Source of the DNA: Crotalaria pallida
Taxonomy: Eukaryota; Streptophyta; Magnoliopsida; Fabales; Fabaceae
NCBI GenBank assembly: GCA_037953625.1
Contig: CM075649.1
Span: forward strand, 121,331,290-121,395,289
DNA: 64,000 bases
Direction of reading: 5' to 3'
Every line of letters starts with the position of its first letter. The stretch's first letter is position 1. Position numbers and translations under genes: made by a program. The notes under the pieces are model-generated. The model was not told the DNA's origin. It searched no databases and saw only the letters and a list, made by a program, of their open reading frames with translations. Positions 1 to 10,698 of the stretch are shown here, piece after piece.

Positions 1-259
1 AACACATTTTAACAACTCAACACCTCAAATTACACAATAAGCACAATACTCATGAAACAAAGTTCATTTAAGCTTGCATGCATGATATAGAACTTGTTCA
101 ACACAACTTTAGAGCAAAGCTTGGTCTCCAAACCAAAGACCCTATTCAATCTAAGCCCTTAGAGCCTCTTGGTGGCTCTCTAACACAAATCATGGAATTT
201 AATCTCTATCTAGTGAATATAATTACTTCCCCTTACCTCTCAGACGTGAATCAAACCAA
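1..259 (-). repeat. Left part of an old LTR-like repeat, split by the Sirevirus insertion
   Basis: Non-coding, AT-rich sequence that resumes at 9812 on the other side of the inserted element. The last five bases (255-259, accaa) are repeated at 9812-9816. Strand is inferred from the right-hand part, which ends at 10698 with ggggtgttaca, the reverse complement of the TGTAACACCCC start common in plant Ty3/gypsy LTRs. The 73-codon open frame inside has no recognisable similarity and is not called. Confidence 0.4.
255..259. repeat. Target-site duplication of the Sirevirus, left copy
   Basis: accaa here is repeated exactly at 9812-9816, directly outside the 3' LTR. Five bases is the usual copia target duplication. 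Confidence 0.93.
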
Positions 260-572
260 TGTGAATTCAATGCTCCTAATTATGTGGATTATGTTTTGAT
301 GATGACAAAATAATTAACAAATCATGCCTTGAAGATATTGCAACATCAACATCAACAAGAAGTCAAGAAAAGAAGACAAGTGCCCAATCATTCTCAATCA
401 AATATTAATTGTAAATTTCTAATTTATGTTGAGAGTGGTTGAGAGTGGGTAGAAATAGTTAGTCTCTTCTAGGAATAAATTTTTATATGTTTATTAAGTT
501 GAGATTGACCAAAAATTAATACTTGAGAGGAAAAATAAAATTGAAAAATAATTTTTCCCGTATCTGATCAAA

Positions 573-738
573 ATACTCGAGTATTTTGAAAAAGACTCGA
601 GTATACACTCGAGTATTTGTAGAAAAACTCGAGTATTTGTGCCAGGTCAGCAATTATGACCGTTAGTCTTGTTCGTGCACCAATTCACTCGTGACCGACC
701 AAAAAGACTCGAGTATTTACCAAAAGACTCGAGTATTT
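573..738. promoter_or_regulatory. First CTCGAG palindrome cluster in the Sirevirus 5' LTR
   Basis: Six copies of actcgagta-type words within about 165 bp, spaced by short A-rich linkers. The position, a few hundred bases into the LTR, is where U3 regulatory repeats usually lie. A regulatory role is inferred from position only. Confidence 0.5.
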
Positions 739-1625
739 TTGTCCAGTCAGCAAAAATGAACGTTGGAGAAACTCAAAAACCCAATTGAGGGCATTTGAGT
801 CTCATCCAAACCCAAGAGAGCAATTCAGAACCTTATTGTAAAATTTCTCTTTGAATTTATGCAAGAACAAACAAGACAACAACACATTATTGATCACAAG
901 CTTTCATAATTTCCTTTTCTCAAGTGTTAATTCCCAAAAAGCTCAACTTCTCACTCATATTGTCATTTTATTCCAAGTTGAGTTTTAGGCCTCAATTCTT
1001 ACATTGAGCTGTGCTTATTTGTGCTAATCCATTGTGAGATTAGTAATACACATACAAAAAGCTTGATTATTCAAAGTCTTGGATTGTTCCCAAGCAAACC
1101 CTAAGTGGCTTAGGGTGTTGGAAGTCTTGAGAGGTTCTCAAGCACAAGACTAGGAGGTTCCTAGCCCGGTGGAGTTTCTTGAAGGGAGTTCAAGGAAGCT
1201 TTGTGAAGAGTTCTTCAATCACCGGAATCAAATTGGGGTAGAAATCAAGAGTTTGGTACACTCTTGAAAGGGTTAGGTTGAGTGAGGCCATTCTCAAGCA
1301 ATCCTTTGTAATTTCTAACAATTTGATTATTAGTAGAAACTCCTAAGTGATTAGGAGGACTGGATGTAGCTCATTGTTGGAGTGAACCAGGATAAAATTG
1401 CTTGAGTGTTGGTTTATTGCTTTTAATCTACTTTCTAGCTCAATAGACTTAAGTCATTTCAATCAATTAGGATTTATACAATTAGGTAGCAAGTTCAAGG
1501 AATCTTTGTATTAAAAGTTATTTAGATTACTTGCTATTCTGTTGGATAAGTTCCTGTTTATTATTGAATTGATTTGAGTTAAATTGCTGAATTTTCGTTT
1601 CTGGTTTTTCTGCTATCTGATAGTA

Positions 1626-1742
1626 AAAACTCGAGTATTTCAGAAAAGACTCGAGTTGTTCATCCTGAAAAACTCGAGTATTTCAGAAAAGACTCGAGTT
1701 GTTCATCCTGAAAAACTCGAGTATTTCACAAAAGACTCGAGT
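1626..1742. repeat. Second CTCGAG palindrome cluster in the Sirevirus 5' LTR
   Basis: Six CTCGAG copies near the LTR 3' end. Part of the cluster is a 43-bp tandem duplication in which ctcgagtatttcagaaaag alternates with ctcgagttgttcatcctg. Confidence 0.8.
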
Positions 1743-1880
1743 CTTTTGTTTCTGATTCCAGAAAATTCAGTCTAAGCTCCATTCTTCAATTATCAATCGA
1801 AATATTTGGTATTAGTGCTTCAAAATACTATTCACCCCCCCTCTAGTATTTGCTTAGCCCGCTTGTTGGTTTCCAACAAG

Positions 1881-1892
1881 TGGTATCAGAGC
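1881..1892 (+). other. Primer-binding site of the Sirevirus (initiator tRNA-Met type)
   Basis: tggtatcagagc lies two bases after the LTR end. It is complementary to the 3' end of plant initiator tRNA-Met, the usual copia minus-strand primer. Confidence 0.95.
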
Positions 1893-1948
1893 TCGGTCGA
1901 AAGATCGAGTGTAACAACTTTTTCGAAAAAGATCCTTTTGGAAACTTA

Positions 1949-3727
1949 ATGGGCTCTAGCAATAACTTTGGTGGAGAAGGAGCTTCAATAAACCGTCCTC
2001 CACTATTTAATGGTGAAGGATATGTTTATTGGAAAACTCGCATGAAAGTTTTTATTGAAGCAATTGATATGGATATTTGGGATGCAATTGAAAATGGTCC
2101 TTTCATTCCCAAAAAGAAAATAAATGATGAAATTGTTGAAATTCCAAGGAGTAGTTGGAATGATGATGAAAAGAGAAAAGTCTCATTTGATTTAAAAGCT
2201 AAAAACATCATCTTTTCGGCTCTATCCCATGATGAATTTTATAGAGTTTCCCAATGTAAATCGGCAAAAGAAATGTGGGATACTTTGCAAGTCACACATG
2301 AGGGAACAAGTGAGGTTAGAGATGCAAGATTGAATTCTCTAACTCACGAATATGAATTGTTCCACATGTTGCCAAATGAAACCATTAGTGACTTGCAAAA
2401 GCGATTCTCTCACATTGTTAATCATTTGATTTCCTTGGGAAAAGTATTTCGCAATGGTGAAACTACTAACAAAATTCTAAGATGTCTTGATAGGAGTTGG
2501 CAACCCAAGGTAACCGCCATCAAGGAATCAAGAGACATAAATAGCATGGACTTAGCCACTTTGTTTGGCAAACTCCAAGAGCATGAGATGGAGCTTACAA
2601 GACTTGGGATGCATGAGGAATCGGACAAAAAGAAAAAGAGCATAGCACTCAAAGCTTCAACCAAAGCTACAAAAGAAGTTGAAGAATGCTCTACAAGTGG
2701 AGATTCCGATGGTGAACCAAATCAAGAAGAATTTGGGATGTTTGTGAAAAGATTCAACAAATTTTTCAAAGGGAAGAAAGGTGGATCTTCATCCAATTTC
2801 AAGAGAACCAAAGACTCCAAACAAAGAGAAAAGAGTACCAATGATGGAGTTAAGTGTCATGAATGTGGAGGGGTTGGTCACATAAGAATGGAATGTGCCA
2901 CATTCTTGAAGAAGAATGACAAGAAGACCCAAGAGACCAAAGGGAAGCGTGCATACATTGTTTGGGATGCACCGGAAAAGAGCAATGAATCATCTTCAAG
3001 TAGCTCCGGTGATGAAAATGCAAACCTTTGTCTCATGGCCAAGAATAATCATGAGTCCTCATCAAGAGCTAATCATGGCATGAGTGAAAGTGATGATGAG
3101 GTAACCTCTAGCTCTTCTTGTTCATCTTCAAACTCCATTTCATATGATGATTTGCAAGAAGCCTACAATGAAATGTTAATTCAATTTAAAAGGCTTGCTA
3201 AAATTAATAAGGAAAAAGGAAAGAAAATTTTGGAGTTTCAACATGAAATTGATGAATTGCAAAAATCTATAAATGAGTTGAAACTTCAAAATGAATCCTT
3301 GGAACTTATTAATTCTAGTCATCAAAGTGATTGTGCAAATCATGAGGAAATTATCACTTCATGTGAGAGATGTGATGATCTTGAAAAAGAAGTGAAAGAG
3401 TTGAAAAACAAACTCACAATCTCACATAGTGATAGAAACCTCAACCGGTTGTTGAACTCTCAAAGACATAATCACAACAAAACCGGTTTAGGATATGTTC
3501 ATAAAAAGGACAAAAAGTACAAGGTGGTTGGAACATTTTCTAAGAAAAATTCATCAAAGAGACCAACTTGTACTTATTGTGGAAAAGTTGGACATATCAA
3601 CATTGAGTGCCACATTAATAAGTTTGAAATGAAAAAGGGCACTTATATGTGGATTAAGAAGGGAGAAAGTCCCAACACTAACCCTAAGGGACCCAACATT
3701 GTTTGGGTACCCAAAGTGAACAAGTGA
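1949..3727 (+). CDS. gag: Gag polyprotein of the Sirevirus
   Basis: Structural protein of the virus-like particle, 592 residues from the ATG at 1949. The frame is open further upstream to 1850, but that part lies in the LTR and primer-binding site. The start agrees with the MG(S)xNPFGGEGAS beginning of the gag genes at 28880 and 36933. Visible in order: a DUF4219-like N-terminus with the PPLFNGEGY..YW motif; a UBN2-type gag core (AKEMWDTLQVTHEGTSEVR, then LPNE and QKRFSHI); a lysine- and serine-rich linker; a first CCHC zinc knuckle, CHECGGVGHIRMEC; acidic serine-rich tracts; a coiled-coil-like stretch rich in E, K and L; and a second knuckle, CTYCGKVGHINIEC, near the C-terminus. The frame is intact. 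pol follows in another frame after a 13-bp gap, so pol expression needs a frameshift, reinitiation or a processed RNA. Confidence 0.93.
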   Translation: MGSSNNFGGEGASINRPPLFNGEGYVYWKTRMKVFIEAIDMDIWDAIENGPFIPKKKINDEIVEIPRSSWNDDEKRKVSFDLKAKNIIFSALSHDEFYRVSQCKSAKEMWDTLQVTHEGTSEVRDARLNSLTHEYELFHMLPNETISDLQKRFSHIVNHLISLGKVFRNGETTNKILRCLDRSWQPKVTAIKESRDINSMDLATLFGKLQEHEMELTRLGMHEESDKKKKSIALKASTKATKEVEECSTSGDSDGEPNQEEFGMFVKRFNKFFKGKKGGSSSNFKRTKDSKQREKSTNDGVKCHECGGVGHIRMECATFLKKNDKKTQETKGKRAYIVWDAPEKSNESSSSSSGDENANLCLMAKNNHESSSRANHGMSESDDEVTSSSSCSSSNSISYDDLQEAYNEMLIQFKRLAKINKEKGKKILEFQHEIDELQKSINELKLQNESLELINSSHQSDCANHEEIITSCERCDDLEKEVKELKNKLTISHSDRNLNRLLNSQRHNHNKTGLGYVHKKDKKYKVVGTFSKKNSSKRPTCTYCGKVGHINIECHINKFEMKKGTYMWIKKGESPNTNPKGPNIVWVPKVNK

Positions 3728-3740
3728 TTTCATTTTGTAG

Positions 3741-6700
3741 GTGTGTCTTCGAACGGGAAAACAATTGTGGTATCTTGATAGTGGATGTTCGAAGCACATG
3801 ACGGGAGATAAGCGGCACTTCATTGAGCTTACTCCAAAGGAAAAGGGTTATGTCACTTATGGGGACAACAACAAAGGCAAAATCCTTGGTATTGGTAAAA
3901 TCGGAAACTCTTCAAACTTGATTATTGATAATGTGCTCTATGTTCAAGGATTAGAACATAATCTCTTGAGCATAAGCCAATTATGTGATATTGGCAATCA
4001 TGTAGTTTTTACCTCTACCCATTGCCTCATTAAAAGTGACAAAGATGAATCAATCAAATTTGTTGGTAGAAGGTCAAATAATACTTACTTAGTTGATTTG
4101 AACAAAGTCACTTCTTTGGTCTCTACTTGTTTAGTGAGCAAAGAAAATGACACTTGGTTATGGCATCGTAGGACCGCTCATATTAATGTAAACCAATTGA
4201 AGAAAATACAATCTAAAGATCTAGTAGTTGGTTTACCAAAGCAAAATTTTTCTATTGAAGGTGTTTGTTCTCCTTGCAAGAAATGTAAACAAACTAAAAA
4301 CACCTTTGGATCAAAAATGGTGATGTCCACATCAAGGCCATTAGAAATGCTTCATATGGACTTGTTTGGACCATCACAAGTAAAAAGCTTTGGTGGCAAC
4401 TATTATGCATTGGTAATTGTTGATGACTTCTCTAGGTTTACTTGGACTTTATTTTTAACTACTAAGAGTGAGACCTACAAATCTTTTAAACATCATGTCA
4501 AACTTTTGCAAAACCAAGTAAATCAAAAAGTAATTATTATTCGAACCGATCATGGTGGTGAATTCGAAAACCACAAATTTGATAGATTTTGTGCTAAAAA
4601 TGGTATTGAGCATCAATTCTCCGCACCAAGGACTCCGGAACAAAACGGAGTGGTAGAGCGGAAAAATAGGGTGCTAGAGGAACTTGCTAGAACCATGTTA
4701 AATGATTCTCAAGTACCTCAATATTTTTGGGCCGATGCCGTCAATACGGCTTGTTATGTTTTAAATCGTATTTTGATAAGGCCCTCTTTGGATAAAACCC
4801 CCTATGAACTTTACAAGGGAAGAAAGCCAAATATATCTCATTTTCATGTCTTCGGATGCCAAGTTTTTGTTTTAAATAATGGAAAAGAACACCTTGGCAA
4901 GTTTGATTCCAAATCCGATGAAGGCATATTTTTAGGCTATTCTTCTCATAGTAAAGCTTATAGAATTTTCAATAAAAGAACTTTAACTATTGAGGAATCA
5001 ATTCATGTGGTTTTTAATGAGTCTTCAAAAGAAGATAGTGTTTTATGTGATGCTAGTGAAGATGGCATTGTCTTTTCAAAAGAAGAAAAAGAGAGAGAGA
5101 ATTCAAAAGTTGATGAAGGAGAAGTAAGGGAAGAAATTCCTCCAACTTGGAAATCGGTCAAGGCTCATCCTATAGACAAAGTCATAGGAGATATGTCAAA
5201 GGGAGTACTTACTCGTAGGTCTATTCAAAACATTTGCCACTATGTCTCATTTGTTTCTCAAATTGAACCCGATTCAATTAAAAAGGCCATTGAGGATGAT
5301 CATTGGGTTCTTGCTATGCAAGAAGAATTAAACCAATTTGAAAGAAATGAAGTTTGGGATCTAGTCCCTAAACCCGATGATCATACCATAATTGGTACTA
5401 AATGGATTTATAGAAACAAACTTGATGAATCCGGGTTGATTATAAGAAACAAAGCTAGACTAGTAGCTCAAGGGTACAACCAAGAGGAAGGTATCGATTA
5501 TGATGAGACCTTTGCTCCGGTTGCACGTCTTGAAGCAATCCGAATTTTACTTGCTTATGCTTCAATCATGAAATTCACTTTATATCAAATGGATGTTAAA
5601 AGTGCTTTCTTGAATGGGTTTATAAATGAAGAAGTGTATGTCAAACAACCCCCCGGTTTTGAAAATAGTGAATTTCCAAACCATGTTTATAAATTGAAAA
5701 AGGCACTCTATGGATTGAAACAAGCTCCTAGAGCTTGGTATGATCGATTGAGTTCCTTTCTATTAGAAAACAAGTTTCAAAGAGGGAAGGTTGATAATAC
5801 ACTATTTATTTATAAAACCAAGGATGACATTTTGTTAGTACAAATCTATGTTGATGATATCATTTTCGGTGCTACTAATGTGTCTCTTTGTAGAAAGTTT
5901 TCAAATTTGATGAAAAAGGAATTTGAAATGTCAATAATGGGAGAACTCAAGTTCTTCCTAGGCTTACAAATAAAGCAAGTCAAGGAGGGGATATTTGTGC
6001 ATCAAGGGAAATATTGCAAAGAGCTCCTTGAGAAATTCGGATTGGACAAGTGCAAGGAAGCCTACACTCCAATGAGCACATCATGCTACCTAGACAAGGA
6101 TGAACAAGGTACACCGGTTGATGTTAGTAAGTATAGGGGTATGATAGGTAGTCTCCTATATCTCACTGCATCTAGACCGGATATTATGTTTAGTGTATGC
6201 ATGTGTGCTAGATTTCAAGCTAATCCTAAAGAATCTCACCTATCTGCAGTTAAACATATATTTAAGTATCTAAAAGGAACAATTAACACTGGTTTATGGT
6301 ATCCTGCTGATGCCAATCTTTGTTTAGTTGGTTACTCGGATTCCGACTTCGCCGGATGCAAGCTTGATCGCAAAAGCACCAGTGGTACTTGCCATTTCTT
6401 GGGAAGTTCATTGGTGTCATGGTTTTCTAAAAAGCAAGCTTGTGTCGCTCTTTCTACCTGGTATCAAAGCAGAATATATCGCAGCCGGTAGTTGTTGTGC
6501 TCAACTGTTATGGATGAAACAACAATTATCGGATTTTGGTTTGAAACTTGAAAATATTCCGATTAGATGCGATAACACGAATGCAATCAATTTGACTAAG
6601 AATCCGGTGTATCACTCAAGAACTAAACACATTGAAATAAGACATCACTTTTTAAGAGATCATGTACAAAAGGGTGATTGCACAATTGAATTTGTCAGTA

Positions 6701-6804
6701 CCACAAATCAATTAGCTGACATTTTTACAAAACCTCTACCAAGGGACACCTTTTATCATATTAGGAGAGAACTTGGTATTTTAGATGAAGCTAATATAGG
6801 CTAA
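3741..6804 (+). pseudogene. pol: Pol polyprotein of the Sirevirus (protease, integrase, RT, RNase H), frameshifted in RNase H
   Basis: Open from just after a TAG at 3738-3740 to a frameshift near 6455-6470, then readable in the next frame to 6804. Numbering from 3741: protease motif LDSGCSKHMTG with D13; GAG-pre-integrase WLWHRR near 139-144; integrase zinc-type CSPCKKC; integrase triad D207, D270 and E306 (QNGVVERKNR); RT with QMDVKSAFLNG and catalytic YVDD at 703-706; RNase H start GYSDSDFAG. The conserved STAEAEY of RNase H is replaced by a segment about four bases longer that contains TGGTATCAAAGC. This shifts the frame and removes the catalytic Glu from the upstream reading. The remaining RNase H (RCDNTNAINL, HIEIRHHFLRD) continues in the second frame. 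No ATG begins the pol frame, as expected for a product made with or after Gag. No other lesion is seen. Confidence 0.9.
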
Positions 6805-8186
6805 TTGCATTGTGTGTCATTTTTGGAAAATCACCATATTAGTCTTACTCTAATGTGTTATTGATTCTTAGTTAAATTGTCCTTGATGATATTTGAAATT
6901 GTATATGTTAATTGTGTGTGATTCTGTACTGTATTCCAAGTTGGTAGTGAAGCATTTGTATTTGATTTGTGTTTGGTCTTTTAAAACTGAGTTTTTACTT
7001 TCTGTTCTGTCAAAATACTCGAGTTTTTCCAAAAACACTCGAGTATTTTAATTCAAAATTAAATCAGTTTTAAATTGAAAAAGTTTTTAATCAGGGTCTG
7101 ATAAAAATACTCGAGTGTTTCTCAAAACACTCGAGTCCTTATTAAAATACTCGAGTGTTTTTAAAAACACTCGAGTCTTTCGAAACCCCCAATTTTTGAA
7201 CTTTCAGACCAAACTCGAGTATTTTCCAAAAACTCGAGTATTTTGCGTTTTCCTGAAATTTGAACTTTCGGACCAAACTCGAGTTTTTCAATTTTTACTC
7301 GACTTTTCTGGGGAAATCTGGGCTGAGTCACGACCGACTCGAATATATTTTCAAAAACTCGAGTATATCCTAAAGAACAACTCTAGTATTTATGAATATA
7401 TTCGAGTATTTTGAACTGTTTATATATACTCTCAGACTCAAGTTTTTTTGCGACCCTCTTCTCTCTCGGTTTTCTCATATCTCTCTCCTCAAAACTCAGA
7501 TTTTCCTCAAAGTTTTGTCAAAACTTACTAGTTTTTCATCCTCTAAACTCTTCTCTCGGTTTTATCCTCCTCCAGATGCTCCAGCTCCTTCGATGTTTTG
7601 ATGATGTTGACCTTTGGATTTTATCTTAGTTTTCATTCTGTTTTTATCATGTTGGTCTTTGTTACATTTTCTGTATTTTGAGAACTTGGTGTTTTGAGAC
7701 TTTGGGTTTATTATTGCACCTTTGATTTGGACCTTTTATGATGTTTTTATGTTAATGAATTTGGTCTTCATTATGATGTTTGTGCAAAGCTTCAGGGGGA
7801 GCTCTTTATCGTTATTATATCTCCGTTTTATTTGCATAAGTTGGTTATGGGGTTTTCCGATTATGCACCTCTCCTCCCTTGATCTTTTTCTAAATTGTTA
7901 CATCTTTTTGGCGTATGACAAAAAGGGGGAGAGATATTACACTTGTCTTGTCTTGATATTGTTGCACCTAAAATCTCTAATTATGGTATATACTCTGATA
8001 ATTGTTAAATTCTCTAATACCATAGACTTGGTGCTAAAATTAAATTGTCATAACATCTTGCTCAAGCTGAATTTTTAGATAGGTGAAAAGTATCATATAG
8101 TGAGGGGGAGTTGCATCTCCAAGTGGATCAAGCTTAACAAATGGATCAAGTGTTAATTATTTTGTCATCACCAAAAAGGGGGAGAT
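6805..8186 (+). other. Non-coding region between pol and the 3' LTR, with CTCGAG arrays and several polypurine tracts
   Basis: 1.4 kb without a supported gene. 7015-7410 has about nine or ten ctcgag words plus degenerate versions (gactcgaata, attcgagta), echoing the LTR clusters. Further on are polypurine-tract-like words near 7793 (caggggga), 7921 (aaaaaggggga), 8102 (gagggggag) and the one abutting the LTR at 8173-8186. Multiple polypurine tracts are a known Sirevirus feature. A hydrophobic open frame at 7722-8078 runs through one tract and is not judged to be an envelope gene. Confidence 0.8.
8173..8186 (+). other. Polypurine tract of the Sirevirus
   Basis: aaaaagggggagat directly precedes the 3' LTR and is the expected plus-strand primer. 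Confidence 0.92.
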
Positions 8187-9811
8187 TGTGAATTCAATGC
8201 TCCTAATTATGTGGATTATGTTTTGATGATGACAAAATAATTAACAAATCATGCCTTGAAGATATTGCAACATCAACATCAACAAGAAGTCAAGAAAAGA
8301 AGACAAGTGCCCAATCATTCTCAATCAAATATTAATTGTAAATTTCTAATTTATGTTGAGAGTGGTTGAGAGTGGGTAGAAATAGTTAGTCTCTTCTAGG
8401 AATAAATTTTTATATGTTTATTAAGTTGAGATTGACCAAAAATTAATACTTGAGAGGAAAAATAAAATTGAAAAATAATTTTTCCCATATCTGATCAAAA
8501 TACTCGAGTATTTTGAAAAAGACTCGAGTATACACTCGAGTATTTGTAGAAAAACTCGAGTATTTGTGCCAGGTCAGCAATTATGACCGTTAGTCTTGTT
8601 CGTGCACCAATTCACTCGTGACCGACCAAAAAGACTCGAGTATTTACCAAAAGACTCGAGTATTTTTGTCCAGTCAGCAAAAATGAACGTTGGAGAAACT
8701 CAAAAACCCAATTGAGGGCATTTGAGTCTCATCCAAACCCAAGAGAGCAATTCAGAACCTTATTGTAAAATTTCTCTTTGAATTTATGCAAGAACAAACA
8801 AGACAACAACACATTATTGATCACAAGCTTTCATAATTTCCTTTTCTCAAGTGTTAATTCCCAAAAAGCTCAACTTCTCACTCATATTGTCATTTTATTC
8901 CAAGTTGAGTTTTAGGCCTCAATTCTTACATTGAGCTGTGCTTATTTGTGCTAATCCATTGTGAGATTAGTAATACACATACAAAAAGCTTGATTATTCA
9001 AAGTCTTGGATTGTTCCCAAGCAAACCCTAAGTGGCTTAGGGTGTTGGAAGTCTTGAGAGGTTCTCAAGCACAAGACTAGGAGGTTCCTAGCCCGGTGGA
9101 GTTTCTTGAAGGGAGTTCAAGGAAGCTTTGTGAAGAGTTCTTCAATCACCGGAATCAAATTGGGGTAGAAATCAAGAGTTTGGTACACTCTTGAAAGGGT
9201 TAGGTTGAGTGAGGCCATTCTCAAGCAATCCTTTGTAATTTCTAACAATTTGATTATTAGTAGAAACTCCTAAGTGATTAGGAGGACTGGATGTAGCTCA
9301 TTGTTGGAGTGAACCAGGATAAAATTGCTTGAGTGTTGGTTTATTGCTTTTAATCTACTTTCTAGCTCAATAGACTTAAGTCATTTCAATCAATTAGGAT
9401 TTATACAATTAGGTAGCAAGTTCAAGGAATCTTTGTGTTAAAAGTTATTTAGATTACTTGCTATTCTGTTGGATAAGTTCCTGTTTATTATTGAATTGAT
9501 TTGAGTTAAATTGCTGAATTTTCGTTTCTGGTTTTTCTGCTATCTGATAGTAAAAACTCGAGTATTTCAGAAAAGACTCGAGTTGTTCATCCTGAAAAAC
9601 TCGAGTATTTCAGAAAAGACTCGAGTTGTTCATCCTGAAAAACTCGAGTATTTCACAAAAGACTCGAGTCTTTTGTTTCTGATTCCAGAAAATTCAGTCT
9701 AAGCTCCATTCTTCAATTATCAATCGAAATATTTGGTATTAGTGCTTCAAAATACTATTCACCCCCCCCCCCCCTCTAGTATTTGCTTAGCCCGCTTGTT
9801 GGTTTCCAACA
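8187..9811 (+). repeat. 3' LTR of the Sirevirus
   Basis: 1625 bp, identical to the 5' LTR apart from about two substitutions and a longer C-run near 9762. It carries the same twelve ctcgag words, at about 8504-8663 and 9557-9669. It ends ttccaaca and is followed by the target duplication. Confidence 0.95.
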
Positions 9812-9816
9812 ACCAA
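9812..9816. repeat. Target-site duplication of the Sirevirus, right copy
   Basis: accaa, identical to 255-259. Confidence 0.93.
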
Positions 9817-10698
9817 GAATCCCAAAGAAAAGCTCCACAACTCTCAGACCAACTTCAAGCACCACATGCAGAGCATTTTGAGTGCAACACCAAAGTGGAA
9901 TTGGTTCACACATGAAACAGAGAATAAAATTGGGGAAATTAGGTTTTCTAGACTCTATGCAACATAATCTAACTAAGGAAATCGAATTTGAGACTCAGGG
10001 ATTCATGAGCTTACCAGAAATCAAGATCAAAGTAAGCTCCAGACACAAACTTGACCAAGAACAGCTTCACTTCAACTCCTTGAATCCTCCAACACACTCA
10101 CTCAATCCTCACGATTTTGGTGTTTATACAAAGCTCGTGATGTGAGCTTTGTATTCGTGTATCACTCGAATCCTAACACTCAGAATTTAAGGAGAATCGA
10201 AGAGGGCAAATCCGAAACCCTAACTTTCATCAACAACCCAAACTTAACCGAAAAGCTTCACGAATCTGTTGTTGTTGAGCTTAAATAGAGCAAGGAAGCT
10301 CTCATGCAAGGCGACACGAAAGCCTTGAGGTGTTGGGGAAGGAGTATTCGTGGCGGGAAGAGGGAATCGTTCATGGTGACTCATCAAACGCACTAACTCG
10401 TGCAACTCTGTCCAGAATACTCGAGTTTTCCGATAAATACTCGAGTATTTTGTCCCATTTTTGAAAAATAATTATTTTATTTACTTTCCCTCCAAATTCT
10501 TTCCTATAATTACCTCTAGGTCCCAAATCAAGGACTAATATGCAAAATATTTATTTATGCATAAAATAATTACCAACATGAATTCTAGCAATATAAACTC
10601 AGGTTTTGATCAAAGATTAAAAATAGAAATTTAATTATAATAAACTTTATAATTAATTATTCATTAATCGGGGATTAAAATTTTGGGGTGTTACATTG
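9817..10698 (-). repeat. Right part of an old LTR-like repeat (TGTAACACCCC type, minus strand)
   Basis: Continues the sequence interrupted at 259. Its right end, ggggtgttaca at 10688-10698, reads on the minus strand as TGTAACACCCC, a common start of plant Ty3/gypsy LTRs and like the LARD LTR at 25585. On the minus strand, ctatttaagc near 10280 and tgtataaaca near 10125 could be TATA-like. The base pattern right of 10698 is not purine-rich on the minus strand, so it looks like flank rather than element interior. The far end was not found, so a solo or truncated LTR is possible. Two ctcgag words lie at 10420-10446. No coding potential. Confidence 0.45.

Larger units (their letters stand above)
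260..1878 (+). repeat. 5' LTR of the Sirevirus
   Basis: 1619 bp, starting tgtgaattc and ending ttccaaca, followed after two bases by the primer-binding site. It holds two clusters of the palindrome ctcgag, six copies at about 576-735 and six at about 1628-1740, and a C-run near 1835. Differences from the 3' LTR seen by eye are g/a near 560, a/g near 1510 and the C-run (7 versus 13 C). No clear TATA box was found. Confidence 0.95.
260..9811 (+). mobile_element. Ty1/copia Sirevirus-type LTR retrotransposon, nearly complete
   Basis: A 9552-bp element with LTRs at 260-1878 and 8187-9811 that start TG and end CA. It has a 5-bp target duplication accaa at 255-259 and 9812-9816, a primer-binding site matching the 3' end of initiator tRNA-Met at 1881-1892, gag, pol in copia order (protease, integrase, RT, RNase H), and a polypurine tract at 8173-8186. 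Sirevirus affinity rests on large LTRs, gag and pol in different frames, a long non-coding stretch after pol, and several extra polypurine-tract copies; these are known traits of that lineage. No envelope-like gene is seen after pol. The LTRs differ by about two substitutions and a C-run length, so the insertion is very recent, yet pol carries a frameshift in RNase H. Confidence 0.95.

Noticed and set aside
1626..1742. CRISPR-like regular repeats of CTCGAG words
   Set aside because: Plant retrotransposon LTR; spacers are themselves repeated, and there is no leader or cas gene.
7722..8078. Hydrophobic 118-codon open frame after pol, possible envelope-like gene of the Sirevirus
   Set aside because: It runs through a polypurine-tract word, lacks a plausible signal or coat motif, and is AT-driven; no similarity recognised.
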